From an uncultured Nonlabens sp. (GTDB taxonomy: Bacteria; Bacteroidota; Bacteroidia; Flavobacteriales; Flavobacteriaceae), in assembly GCA_947491755.1 (NCBI GenBank), contig CANLKV010000002.1:1-64000 (forward strand): 64,000 nt of DNA, given 5' to 3'. Numbering within the stretch: position 1 is the first letter of the stretch; every line of letters begins with the position of its first letter. The notes beneath the pieces were generated by a model. That model did not search any database. It was not told the DNA's origin and saw only the letters and a program-made list of their open reading frames with translations. A program made the translations under genes and the position numbers. This document shows, piece after piece, positions 54,430 to 63,450 of this stretch.

Positions 54430-54996
54430 TTAATAAACTAGATTCACATCAACTTCAAAATCATCGTAGATAAAATTATCTCCTAGACCTTGAAAAAAAC
54501 TTTTGGAGCCATACTTTACATTGTATTTGCTACGGTCTATAACCACTGTTGTGGTGGCTTTATTATCTGAAATGGCCAAATCGAAATTTACCGGATGGGT
54601 CGTTCCTTTTACCGTAAGATCTGCAGTTACTGCATAAAAATTTGCGGCAGACTTCTTAACATCTGTAAACTCTAGCGTCGCTTCTGGATAACTTTCTGTG
54701 CTAAAAAAATCATCACTTTTTAAATGCCCCTCTAGCTTTCCTTTGCTCTCTCCGGTTAAATCGGTAACGTTGATACTACTCATATCAATAACAAAAGAAC
54801 CACCTGATAAAAGATTATCGTTAAATTCTAAAGTCCCATTTTTTATGTCAATGGTCCCTGTATGGCTGCCGCCAAATTTTTTACCTGTCCAGACGGCACT
54901 ACTTTCATTTGTTTTAATTGTTTTCATCTCTTTTTTGATTGTGCTAGTTCCTGCAACAACGGCAAGAATTATAGCTGATTTAAAAATTAAATTCAT
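54430..54996 (-). CDS. YceI family lipocalin-like protein
   Basis: A 188-residue YceI protein, a periplasmic beta-barrel that binds polyisoprenoid-type lipids in characterised members. A leader (about 1-20) is followed by SAVWTGKKFGGSHTGTIDIKNG, LEGHLKSDDFFSTESYPEATLEF and VKGTTHPVNFDL. It lies 56 bp downstream of a MarR regulator gene on the same strand, a recurrent pairing in Flavobacteriia in my experience, so MarR probably controls it. Confidence 0.9.
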   Translation of the reverse strand: MNLIFKSAIILAVVAGTSTIKKEMKTIKTNESSAVWTGKKFGGSHTGTIDIKNGTLEFNDNLLSGGSFVIDMSSINVTDLTGESKGKLEGHLKSDDFFSTESYPEATLEFTDVKKSAANFYAVTADLTVKGTTHPVNFDLAISDNKATTTVVIDRSKYNVKYGSKSFFQGLGDNFIYDDFEVDVNLVY

Positions 54997-55052
54997 GGTT
55001 ATTCATCTATTGTTTAAACATTAATTGTACATACAAACACTATTAAAAAAAA

Positions 55053-55478
55053 TTAGATCTGTTGTAAAAGCGTAATAATTTTTTCTAACTGGCTGTTATC
55101 TAGGTTTTCTATCAGTTCCTGTTCTTTTTGATCTACTTTGCGATCTAATTTTTTTAATAGTTCTAGTCCAGAGTCGGTAATAGTTATCTCTATCTGTCTT
55201 CGATCCTCCGGACATTGCATGCGTTCCACATATTTCTTTGCCACAAGCTTATCCACAACTCTCGTAGTATTTGAGTTTGCATGTAGCATGTTTTTGCTCA
55301 CATCTAACAAACTAGCCGGCTCTCCTTTCCTTCCTCTCAAAATCCGCAGCACATTAAATTGTTGAATAGTTACTTTTTCTTCCTTCAGCACGGCACCTAT
55401 AGCCTCAGTAAAGTCCGTACCCTTTTTTATGATGGTAGTAACTAGCTGGCGTGATAAAGGGACAGTTTTATTTTTCAT
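55053..55478 (-). CDS. MarR family regulator
   Basis: A 141-residue winged-helix repressor/activator: VTIQQFNVLRILRGRKG, LLDVSKNMLHANSNTTRVVDKLVAKKYV (recognition helix about 62-78) and the wing CPEDRRQIEITITDSG, then a dimerisation helix. It is autoregulated if the dyad at 55489-55499 is its operator. Ligand unknown; the downstream YceI gene is the probable target. Confidence 0.9.
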   Translation of the reverse strand: MKNKTVPLSRQLVTTIIKKGTDFTEAIGAVLKEEKVTIQQFNVLRILRGRKGEPASLLDVSKNMLHANSNTTRVVDKLVAKKYVERMQCPEDRRQIEITITDSGLELLKKLDRKVDQKEQELIENLDNSQLEKIITLLQQI

Positions 55479-55488
55479 TGATACAACA

Positions 55489-55512
55489 ACAATAATTGTA
55501 GGTACAAATATA
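55489..55512 (-). promoter_or_regulatory. marR promoter and overlapping operator dyad
   Basis: Minus-strand TATATTTG (55505-55512) fits the -7 box; directly downstream, ACAAT-A-ATTGT (55489-55499) is an 11-bp inverted repeat overlapping the expected start site, the right position for MarR autorepression. Confidence 0.5.
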
Positions 55513-55588
55513 TATAAATTTTATATTATATACTAATTTCTAAATACATTATAATTCGTTTGTTTAAGTAAGTAGTCAATAAGTAGCT

Positions 55589-55596
55589 TAGTTTTG
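55589..55596 (+). promoter_or_regulatory. -7 box before the 55622 gene
   Basis: TAGTTTTG 26 bp before the ATG; a TTTG at 55559-55562 lies 26 bp upstream, a little beyond the usual spacing. Confidence 0.4.
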
Positions 55597-55621
55597 CGTT
55601 TAAGTAGAAAATACTCCTATT

Positions 55622-56194
55622 ATGAAAAATTTCTTTTTTTATGCACTAGTCCTAATTTCTTATGTAGGCTATGCACAAAGCGATAGAGGTTTTGGTATTA
55701 AGGGTGGACTTAATTACGGATCATCGGGTGATTTAGAGTCTACTATTAATAATACGATTGAAAATCCAGATAGCGATATAGGCTTCCATGCTGGTATATT
55801 TGTAAAGGCAGATCTAGGCCCCATATACGTGAGGCCAGAGCTGATTTATACTCAGTTAAACACTACCTATTCTATTGGAGATTTCAAACTGGAAAAAATT
55901 GATTTGCCCGTATTGATCGGTATTGATTTTATTGGACCTCTTCATTTTTTTGCTGGCCCATCCTTTCAATATATTCTTGATTCTGATCTAGAGGAGGTTT
56001 CCATAGGTGATGTGGCAGACGATTTTAGTGTAGGAGCTCAACTGGGTATAGGACTTAATTTAGGTAGATTAGGCATTGATTTGCGTTATGAACGTGGATT
56101 TAATGACAACGAGGTAGAGATTACAGGGATTAATGCAAATCGCATTGACACGCGACCAGAGCAATTAATACTGGCTTTGAGCTTGTCGTTGTAA
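55622..56194 (+). CDS. outer-membrane beta-barrel protein (porin-like)
   Basis: A 190-residue barrel protein: signal peptide about 1-19 (ending VGYAQS), then GFGIKGGLNYGSSGDL, PIYVRPELIYTQL, KLEKIDLPVLIGIDFIG, and the terminal strand ILALSLSL. This matches the OmpX/PorT-like barrel family common in Bacteroidota. No partner gene is adjacent. The start follows a promoter-like box. Confidence 0.82.
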   Translation: MKNFFFYALVLISYVGYAQSDRGFGIKGGLNYGSSGDLESTINNTIENPDSDIGFHAGIFVKADLGPIYVRPELIYTQLNTTYSIGDFKLEKIDLPVLIGIDFIGPLHFFAGPSFQYILDSDLEEVSIGDVADDFSVGAQLGIGLNLGRLGIDLRYERGFNDNEVEITGINANRIDTRPEQLILALSLSL

Positions 56195-56255
56195 CCTTCC
56201 TGTTTAAAATTTCCAGTTCAGCCCTTGTTACAAAGGCTCTTTTATCACATTCTTT

Positions 56256-57911
56256 TCAAAATGGCGCAGGTGCGATGATGGTAGTACGTTTTTGCGTAAG
56301 CGGGTGTTTAAATACTAATTTTTCAGCATGCAAGTACAATCGGTTACTTGAGGTACCGTACAAATCATCACCAGCTATGGGTGTTGCCAGACCATCTTTA
56401 TGAGCGCAATGTACTCGCAGCTGATGGGTGCGACCTGTTATAGGAAATAAATGAATACGGGTTTTACCGTCAGGATGCCCTAGGACCTGGTAACGTGTAC
56501 GTGCTGTTTTACCGTGCACAGAATCTACCATCTGGGAAGGACGGTTATCCAGATCCAGCCGTATGGGCAGACTGATCTCACCCTGGTCCAGCTTTACTAT
56601 ACCGTCAAGTAAGGCTACATACCTTTTTTTAACCACACGCTTTACAAATTGTTCTTGCAACTGGTGGTAAACGGCTAGTGACTTTGCGATAAGTAACAGG
56701 CCGCTTGTAGCCATGTCTAGCCTGTGAACAATTAGTGGTCCGGTGGCTTCTGGATAGCGCTCTTTCATACGTGATTGAACACAGTCGCTTATTGTTTTGC
56801 CTGGCACAGATAGAAAATCGGCTGGTTTGTTCACTACAGCTAGATGGTCATCTTCATAGATTATTTGAAGTTCTTCTACCTTTTTTTGTTCTGTGAGTAG
56901 TGGGTTTTCTTCTACCTCTAGACCTTGTAGCATAAACTCCAGTACAGGCTCGCACTTACTGCGACAGGCAGGGTAAAAATTCCCTTGTTTTCTAATTTTT
57001 GAGGGTGGTGCTGGACCGTACCAGAACTCTGCCATCGTCACAGGTTTTAAGCCTTGCTCAAACGCATATTGCAACAACTTAGGTGCAGCACAGTCGCCTG
57101 TAGCTGCAGGAGGTGTCTCTGGTGTTTTCCCTTTAAATAGTTGCTTGACATTTTTTTTATCGCCCTGTGCGTTTAAAAAATTATATTGATTGAATAGCCA
57201 GTCTTGCAGCCAGTTGGACCCATCCCTACGTTTTTTCTTCAATTCTTCTAGTTGATCTATAAACTGAAAATAGCGCGATTCTATCGGTGCAATCTTTGAG
57301 TTTAAGTAAATCTCGTATTCTTTAAGAAAAAAGTTGTTGTTTAAACTTAGCTGTCTTTGTTCTTTTTCAATAAGTGCAAACGCATCAAGTGATAGCTCTG
57401 TTTGTTGCTGTTTGAGAAACTTACGCCTATTCCGTTTAATCGCTTTGATGCGATCTCGTTCTTGTTCTAAAACGACTTTGTTGCGTTTCTTTTGTTCTAA
57501 ATACTCTGCTGATAGCTTTATAAATGCAGCATCGTTTTCAAGCGCTGTGATTTGTTGGGTGATCTGGTCTAACTTTGCAGTCTCTTGGGCAAAAAAATCA
57601 TCTACAGGTTTTAATTCATAGACTGGTGGCACAAATCCAGGGACACTCGTCTTACCTGCAAGTTTTCCAGAGAATCCAGACAAAAACCCTAGTGACCCAT
57701 CAGCTTTTTCAATTACTAGGACGCCAAACATTTTTCCCGCTTGTTGAGCATCACCTGGCTTAAACCAGGGCTGGGATTGAATAAATTGTTCTAACTGCCT
57801 GGCAGCAAGCAGGGCTAATTTATGAGGCTTGTAGTACAATGGATAATTAAACTTATCAGGAGGGTCTATCTGTGAAATATCCTCTTCAAAAGACTGTACT
57901 AATTCTAGCAT
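56256..57911 (-). CDS. RluA-family pseudouridine synthase with N-terminal extension
   Basis: A 551-residue protein. The C-terminal part (about 345-551) is a RluA-type pseudouridine synthase with the catalytic Asp 399 in HRLDMATSGL. The N-terminal 345 residues include a long charged coiled coil (about 100-210), unlike standard RluA. A Cys-containing segment near PACRSKCEPVLEF also precedes the catalytic domain. The extension matches longer versions seen in Gammaproteobacteria and Bacteroidota. RNA target unknown. It starts two bases from the ABC exporter stop, probably co-transcribed. Confidence 0.85.
   Translation of the reverse strand: MLELVQSFEEDISQIDPPDKFNYPLYYKPHKLALLAARQLEQFIQSQPWFKPGDAQQAGKMFGVLVIEKADGSLGFLSGFSGKLAGKTSVPGFVPPVYELKPVDDFFAQETAKLDQITQQITALENDAAFIKLSAEYLEQKKRNKVVLEQERDRIKAIKRNRRKFLKQQQTELSLDAFALIEKEQRQLSLNNNFFLKEYEIYLNSKIAPIESRYFQFIDQLEELKKKRRDGSNWLQDWLFNQYNFLNAQGDKKNVKQLFKGKTPETPPAATGDCAAPKLLQYAFEQGLKPVTMAEFWYGPAPPSKIRKQGNFYPACRSKCEPVLEFMLQGLEVEENPLLTEQKKVEELQIIYEDDHLAVVNKPADFLSVPGKTISDCVQSRMKERYPEATGPLIVHRLDMATSGLLLIAKSLAVYHQLQEQFVKRVVKKRYVALLDGIVKLDQGEISLPIRLDLDNRPSQMVDSVHGKTARTRYQVLGHPDGKTRIHLFPITGRTHQLRVHCAHKDGLATPIAGDDLYGTSSNRLYLHAEKLVFKHPLTQKRTTIIAPAPF
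56287..56304. repeat. possible degenerate palindromic repeat
   Basis: Minus-strand CCGCTTACGCAAAAACG is three substitutions from the repeat core, read in frame as L-T-Q-K-R-T, like the S-L-S-Q-K-R-T frame of copy 5. Confidence 0.35.
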
Positions 57912-57913
57912 GA

Positions 57914-59734
57914 CTAAGCGAGACTTTGCATATGCACAAGATTGTTGTAGACGCCCTCTATCGCTATGAGCTCTTCATGCGTCCCTTGCTCGACTATTTT
58001 GCCTTGACTCATCACCACAATCTTATCTGCTTTTTGAATGGTACTCAAGCGATGGGCAATGACGATCGAGGTGCGATTTTTCATCACCTTTTCAAGCGCA
58101 TCTTGAACCAGTCGTTCACTTTCTGTATCTAGGGCGCTGGTTGCCTCGTCCAGAATAAGGATGGGAGCATTTTTTAGAACAGCACGAGCAATACTGAGCC
58201 GCTGTTTTTGACCACCAGACAATTTATTACCACTATCACCTATATTGGTATATATGCCTTGCGGCAACTGGGCTACAAACTCCCAAGCATTAGCTATTTT
58301 AAGCGCCTCAATTACCTCTTGATCTGTAGCTTCCTTATTACTCAATGCGACATTTGCTGCCACGGTGTCGTTAAAAAGAATGCTGTCTTGAGTCACTAGA
58401 GCCATTTGACTGCGCAAACTTTTAAGGGTGATATCTTTAATATTTTGTCCATCCATAGTAATACTCCCAGAAGGGACATCATAAAATCGTGTCACTAGGT
58501 TTGCAATCGTACTTTTACCGCTTCCTGACTGTCCTACCAGTGCAACTGTAGTACCTTTTTCTATAGTCAGGTTGAAGTTTTTAAGTACGTCCTCTTCCTC
58601 ATAGGCAAAACTTAAGTTGTTGAATGATATCGCTTTCGCGAAAGCGGGAATCACCACAGCATCGTCTTTATCTTGTATTTGATTTTTTGTATGTAATACT
58701 TGCAAGACACGCTCTGCCGCGGCATTACCCTGTTTTACTCCATAACTTGCTTTAGATATTGCCTTTGCTGGTGTTAAAATACCGTATGCAAGACCCATGA
58801 ATGAAATAAATATAGCGCCGTCTATATCTCCTTGAAATACCATTGTACCACCAAACCATAGGAGTGTTCCTATCACTAAAATTCCCAAAAATTCACTCAC
58901 AGGACTGGCTAGGCCTTTACGCAGCTCTAATTTGTTGGCAAATTTGTAATAACGTTGTGTGCTGGTTTGAAATGTATCTTCCATCCGGCCTTCCGCATTA
59001 AAGCCCTTGATGACTTTGAGACCTCCCAGAGTTTCCTCTAGTAGGGATAAAAAGAAGCCTTGCTCACGCTGTACATTGTCAGACTGTTTTTTAAGTCGTT
59101 TACCTATAAGGGATATGATAAACCCAGATATAGGTATGAATACGAGAACAAAAACGGTAAGCTCTACACTGAAAACCAGCATGGCCCCCAAGGCAAAAAT
59201 AATATTGAGCGGCTCTTTTACGATAAGCTCAAGAATGGATAAAAAACTAGTCTGGATCTCTTGTACGTCACTAGTGGCTCTCGCTATCACATCGCCTTTA
59301 CGTTTCTCTGAAAAGTAGGAGATGGGTAGATTTACAATTTTGTGATACAGCGCATCTCTTATATCCCGCATCACACCATTGCGTAAAAATGTGATAAAAT
59401 ACATCCCCAAGTAACCAAATAGATTTTTAAGCAAAAACAGGATCAAAACCAGTACGATCATCATGACTAGCGCCATTTCTTGATCTTCTTTCATTACATC
59501 AGTCACATACCAGTTGACATAACTCTCTAGATAATCTTTTGCATTTGTGATACCTTGCCAGACTGGTTTTACATACTCGTCCTCTGTCGTTTGAAACAAA
59601 ACTTTCATAACAGGTACTAACGCCACAAACGATAACGTACCAAACAGGGCGTAAAAAATATTACAAATGATATTTAAAACACCATAACGGCGGTATGGTC
59701 TCGCATACTGTAAAATCTCTTTAAAATAATTCAT
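57914..59734 (-). CDS. MsbA-like ABC exporter (fused permease-ATPase)
   Basis: A 606-residue half-transporter: six transmembrane helices in about 15-320, then a nucleotide-binding domain (about 370-606) with Walker A GQSGSGKS (about 404-411), signature LSGGQKQRLS and Walker B ILILDEATSALD. It resembles MsbA-type lipid flippases; the substrate cannot be set. The linker between domains (PAFAKAIS, about 362-369) is encoded by a repeat palindrome. Its ATG overlaps the phosphosugar mutase stop as TAATG. Confidence 0.9.
   Translation of the reverse strand: MNYFKEILQYARPYRRYGVLNIICNIFYALFGTLSFVALVPVMKVLFQTTEDEYVKPVWQGITNAKDYLESYVNWYVTDVMKEDQEMALVMMIVLVLILFLLKNLFGYLGMYFITFLRNGVMRDIRDALYHKIVNLPISYFSEKRKGDVIARATSDVQEIQTSFLSILELIVKEPLNIIFALGAMLVFSVELTVFVLVFIPISGFIISLIGKRLKKQSDNVQREQGFFLSLLEETLGGLKVIKGFNAEGRMEDTFQTSTQRYYKFANKLELRKGLASPVSEFLGILVIGTLLWFGGTMVFQGDIDGAIFISFMGLAYGILTPAKAISKASYGVKQGNAAAERVLQVLHTKNQIQDKDDAVVIPAFAKAISFNNLSFAYEEEDVLKNFNLTIEKGTTVALVGQSGSGKSTIANLVTRFYDVPSGSITMDGQNIKDITLKSLRSQMALVTQDSILFNDTVAANVALSNKEATDQEVIEALKIANAWEFVAQLPQGIYTNIGDSGNKLSGGQKQRLSIARAVLKNAPILILDEATSALDTESERLVQDALEKVMKNRTSIVIAHRLSTIQKADKIVVMSQGKIVEQGTHEELIAIEGVYNNLVHMQSLA
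58631..58646. repeat. palindromic repeat copy 12 (in ABC exporter)
   Basis: Perfect palindrome in the interdomain-linker codons, frame A-F-A-K-A. Confidence 0.95.
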
Positions 59735-61449
59735 TATTGTACGTCTAGACTATTAAGTATGGCGTCTATTTTACCGTTCAAAGTAGTGCGCACCTTGCGA
59801 TAATTATCTGCATGATCCAGTGGGGCATTTACTGAAACATAAAATTTAATTTTGGGCTCCGTACCGCTGGGTCTTGCAGCAATTTTACTGCCGTCCTCTA
59901 GATAAAAAATCAATACATTACCTGATGGTATTTCCATAGGCGTAATCTCTCCAGTGTTGTTGTTTTTTCTAGTTCCTTTTAAATAATCTTCTATGATAAT
60001 CACCTTTTTATCGGCTATGTGTGATGGTGTGTTCTCTCTCAAGTCAACCATCATGCGTTTTATTTCTTCTGCGCCATTGATTCCCTTTTTTACCAGGCTC
60101 ACCAGCCGCTCTTCATAACATCCGTTTTTAACGTATAGATCTAATAAATACTTATAGGCTGTAGTATGGTTTGCTTTTGCGTAAGCGATCAATTCACAAG
60201 CTAATAAAGTAGCAGTAACTGCATCTTTATCCCTAACAAAATCACCCACCATGTAGCCGAAACTTTCTTCACCACCGCCTATAAAAGACTGGTGTGGATG
60301 GTCCTGGATCATTTTTGCAATCCATTTGAATCCAGTGAGACCCTCCTTACATTCAATATTATAGCCTCTAGCCAGATCTTGCATCATAGGCGTGCTTACA
60401 ATTGTACTTCCTATAAAAGGATCTTGTAAGGAGTCAAGATCGGTCTTTTCTAACAGTAATGCGGTCATCGCAATCATGGTTTGATTTCCATTGAGCAGTA
60501 ACATCTGGTTGTCTGTATCGCGCACTGCGACTCCCAGTCGATCGCAATCAGGATCTGTTCCTATCACAATGTCTGCATCTATTTTATTGGCAAGCTCTAC
60601 TGCTAGAGCTAGCGCTTCTGGCTCTTCTGGATTAGGAGATTGAACGGTAGGGAAGTCTCCATCTGGTTCTTCCTGTGCTTTTACAATATGTACTTCCGTA
60701 TATCCTGCTGCTTCCAGGGTTTGCGGTACCATGGTAATGCTAGTACCGTGCAAGCTGGTAAATACGATTTTGACATTTGATCGATCTACCTCTCCAGCAA
60801 TTTTTCCTGCCTTAACGCTGTCTGCAATAAAGGCCTGATCGTCGCTATCGTCTAGCAATTCGATTAAAGATTCATTTGCTTCAAAATTAATATCGGCAAA
60901 TTCGGTTTGTTCTATAGTTTCTAGCAATTCTTTATCCTGTGGTGGTACCAGTTGGCCACCGTCTTGCCAGTACACTTTATAGCCATTATATTCTGGCGGA
61001 TTGTGACTTGCTGTAAGCACAATACCCGCATGACAACCTTTACGTTTTACCGTATAAGAGAGCAGGGGAGTGGGACGCAACGCTGGGAATAGAAAAACTT
61101 TAATATCATTTGCACTCAACACCTGCGCAACTGTCTGTGCCAATTCTTTAGAATTGTGCCGGCAATCGTAAGCGATCGCAACTTTATGAGACTCGCCTGG
61201 GAACGACTCCTTTAAATAAGCCGACAGTCCTTGAGTGTTTTTCCCCAACGTGTATTTATTGATCCTATTAGTACCCACGCCCATTATACCGCGCATGCCG
61301 CCTGTACCGAATTCCAAATTCTTATAAAAAGATTCTAGATACTCATCAGAGTTTGCTTTGATAAGTGCTAGTGTTTGTTCAATAGTGGTAGGGTCAAATG
61401 GGGCTTGCGTCCAGACTGACGCTGTCTCGCGTATTTTTTTGTGGTCCAT
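59734..61449 (-). CDS. phospho-sugar mutase (phosphoglucomutase/phosphomannomutase)
   Basis: A 571-residue alpha-D-phosphohexomutase. The active-site serine (Ser 148) is in LTASHNPPEYNG, metal ligands are Asp 299, 301 and 303 in GTDPDCDRLG, the sugar loop is GGEESFGY, and the phosphate-binding loop is RPSGTEPKIKF at the C-terminus. Interconverts glucose or mannose 1- and 6-phosphate. A TACCTTTG box lies 23 bp before its ATG, and it is followed by the ABC exporter and the RluA-type gene in one operon. Confidence 0.94.
   Translation of the reverse strand: MDHKKIRETASVWTQAPFDPTTIEQTLALIKANSDEYLESFYKNLEFGTGGMRGIMGVGTNRINKYTLGKNTQGLSAYLKESFPGESHKVAIAYDCRHNSKELAQTVAQVLSANDIKVFLFPALRPTPLLSYTVKRKGCHAGIVLTASHNPPEYNGYKVYWQDGGQLVPPQDKELLETIEQTEFADINFEANESLIELLDDSDDQAFIADSVKAGKIAGEVDRSNVKIVFTSLHGTSITMVPQTLEAAGYTEVHIVKAQEEPDGDFPTVQSPNPEEPEALALAVELANKIDADIVIGTDPDCDRLGVAVRDTDNQMLLLNGNQTMIAMTALLLEKTDLDSLQDPFIGSTIVSTPMMQDLARGYNIECKEGLTGFKWIAKMIQDHPHQSFIGGGEESFGYMVGDFVRDKDAVTATLLACELIAYAKANHTTAYKYLLDLYVKNGCYEERLVSLVKKGINGAEEIKRMMVDLRENTPSHIADKKVIIIEDYLKGTRKNNNTGEITPMEIPSGNVLIFYLEDGSKIAARPSGTEPKIKFYVSVNAPLDHADNYRKVRTTLNGKIDAILNSLDVQ
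60171..60189. repeat. possible degenerate palindromic repeat
   Basis: Minus-strand CGCTTACGCAAAAGCAAAC is about three substitutions from the consensus and encodes A-Y-A-K-A-N within the mutase, close to the A-F-A-K-A-N of copy 2. Confidence 0.4.
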
Positions 61450-61471
61450 AAAGATTCAAATCAATAGGATG

Positions 61472-61479
61472 CAAAGGTA
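61472..61479 (-). promoter_or_regulatory. -7 box of the phosphosugar mutase operon
   Basis: Minus-strand TACCTTTG followed by CA fits TAnnTTTG; start near 61466, 17 nt before the ATG. No clear TTG at -33. Confidence 0.5.
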
Positions 61480-61505
61480 GTATTTTAAACGCGCTATTAC
61501 AGGCC

Positions 61506-63389
61506 CTAATCTGTCCCTACACAATTCTCGCAGTAGCTTTTTTTAAGATAATCATCTTCTAACAATTGAAAGGTGACACCATCTTCTAGCGATGGGTTGA
61601 ACAATTCACAATAGCGTTGCTTATTTAAATTAACCGCGTTGAGCATAATATTGCGATAGGCATCTGTCTCTGTAAGCTTTTTATCAATTAAGGTCAAGTT
61701 GAGGTAATAAAACAGCAAATCTTCATCGATGGTAATCTCTTTTGCTCTGGGCTCTAATAGTCTAGTAGCCTCGCCACTTTGCGCATAGTAAGTAAGAAAT
61801 TGCGCCAGACTTAAATAATCCCTATCAGTAAGTGGTACATTGTTGTAAATACCCAATATATTAAAAACGTTTTGATCTTTTGCTTTGTAATTGCGCAGTC
61901 GCATTTCTTGCTCTGCTCTGACGATATAATAATTCACTAGCATGCGGTCGATCAAATGTGCTTTAAAACCGTAATTATGAAGGTTTTTAATTTGTTTTTT
62001 GAATTGCTCATGATCTACTGGCGATGCATCATTGCGCCATATAATAAATTTGAGGACCACAAGATTGTACTGGATCCTAGAATTATTAGGAGCCATTGAT
62101 TCTAAGGCTTTCATTTTATTATAAACAATAAGCGTTTGTCGTTTATCCATTAAGTATTGGTACATGTAATTTTTACCTCGTAAATCCACATACTTACTTT
62201 CATTAGGGATTTCTATCTTTTCAATAGCATCAGGGGACCCGGTTTCTTTGATTTTTTCAAGCAAAGAATTCTGAATTATTCGGGCTTCTTCTATCTGATT
62301 TGTAGCAATTTTTTCATTAAATAAGAAGGTTAGATTGTTGATCGATTGGTCCTTATAGATATCAATTTTGTCCAACTGTAGTGTGACTACTGCCTTACGG
62401 TGTTTTGCTAGTATGGGCTCTAGTGCAGATGCCGTGGTACCGGTTAATGCAGATTTAATTTGTTTTTTTGATAGTTTCTGGAAATCCGCATGAGGTGTTG
62501 ATCTGATATCATTAAAAAATTCTACCCAATTCTCTGCGGTGGTAATTTTTGTTTGTATTTGTGGTGTTTGAAAGGTCTGAAGTGATGCTGCGATACTATT
62601 GCCGCGCTCTTTTTGCAAGGCCGTGTTACGTTGCTCGCTTCCTTCCACACTGGCATAAGCTTTAATGTCAATTGTTTTGATATTAAAATCGGTCAGTCTC
62701 AATGAGTCATAAAGTGGTTTTATATCACTAGGATCATAAACCGACTTGTTTTTTTCAAACGGAATGACAAATTTGAGTGTTTTATACTGGGTCACAGACT
62801 GCTCCTGCAGACTGGTGATTTTCTCGTTGCTGTAAGTTATAGAATCTAAGTATACTCCCATATCTAACAGGTCCCAGGGATAGGAAGCTAGATTGAATAT
62901 GGTATAGTATTTACAAAGTCTGTTGTTGTTTAAAAACAGTATGTTGAATTCAAGATCATTTTTAAGCATAGAGATAGGGATTTCTCCCACAGCAACCCGA
63001 TATCGATTTTGTTCATGCGGTTTTAAACCTCGTTTAAGCTCGCTAGCATAAACAGGGGCAAGTAATTTGCCTTTTATCTGGCTGGATATAGCTGGAGTAT
63101 CGCAATCATACCGACTTTTTGAAACTATGTCTACGGCAACACCGTCTTTCGCATTCTTAAAAAGTTGTTTAAACCAGCGCTCGTCTGTAGTTTCAAAAAA
63201 TAGTTTGTTGTTAACGCGCTGGATAACAAAAGAGGTTTCCTTGGATTTATTTTGAAACGCCTGTTCAAAATAGTTGCACTGTGCAGCGCGATTACTGCGA
63301 TTAGGGAAATCAATTCCATAGTCAATTTGAGCCGTGGACCAGGCACAGTAAAAAAAAGACAACAATAAAAGTGAATAGAAGCGGCTCAT
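61506..63389 (-). CDS. secreted protein with OmpA-like segment
   Basis: A 627-residue secreted protein: signal peptide (about 1-21, ending AWSTAQ), a strand-rich N-terminal half, then an OmpA-like segment (about 215-290; IDIKAYASVEGSEQRNTALQ resembles the peptidoglycan-binding motif of OmpA C-domains, with the N-x2-L-x2-R-G pattern) and a helical second half (about 350-600) that looks like tetratricopeptide-type repeats. It ends in a Cys-rich tail (SYCENCVG). I do not recognise a characterised family; a periplasmic, wall-associated role is likely. Confidence 0.7.
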   Translation of the reverse strand: MSRFYSLLLLSFFYCAWSTAQIDYGIDFPNRSNRAAQCNYFEQAFQNKSKETSFVIQRVNNKLFFETTDERWFKQLFKNAKDGVAVDIVSKSRYDCDTPAISSQIKGKLLAPVYASELKRGLKPHEQNRYRVAVGEIPISMLKNDLEFNILFLNNNRLCKYYTIFNLASYPWDLLDMGVYLDSITYSNEKITSLQEQSVTQYKTLKFVIPFEKNKSVYDPSDIKPLYDSLRLTDFNIKTIDIKAYASVEGSEQRNTALQKERGNSIAASLQTFQTPQIQTKITTAENWVEFFNDIRSTPHADFQKLSKKQIKSALTGTTASALEPILAKHRKAVVTLQLDKIDIYKDQSINNLTFLFNEKIATNQIEEARIIQNSLLEKIKETGSPDAIEKIEIPNESKYVDLRGKNYMYQYLMDKRQTLIVYNKMKALESMAPNNSRIQYNLVVLKFIIWRNDASPVDHEQFKKQIKNLHNYGFKAHLIDRMLVNYYIVRAEQEMRLRNYKAKDQNVFNILGIYNNVPLTDRDYLSLAQFLTYYAQSGEATRLLEPRAKEITIDEDLLFYYLNLTLIDKKLTETDAYRNIMLNAVNLNKQRYCELFNPSLEDGVTFQLLEDDYLKKSYCENCVGTD

Positions 63390-63450
63390 AATAAAAAAAA
63401 TTGAGACTTCTAATTTAGTAAAGCTTACAGGTGATCCAATAAAACCATCA

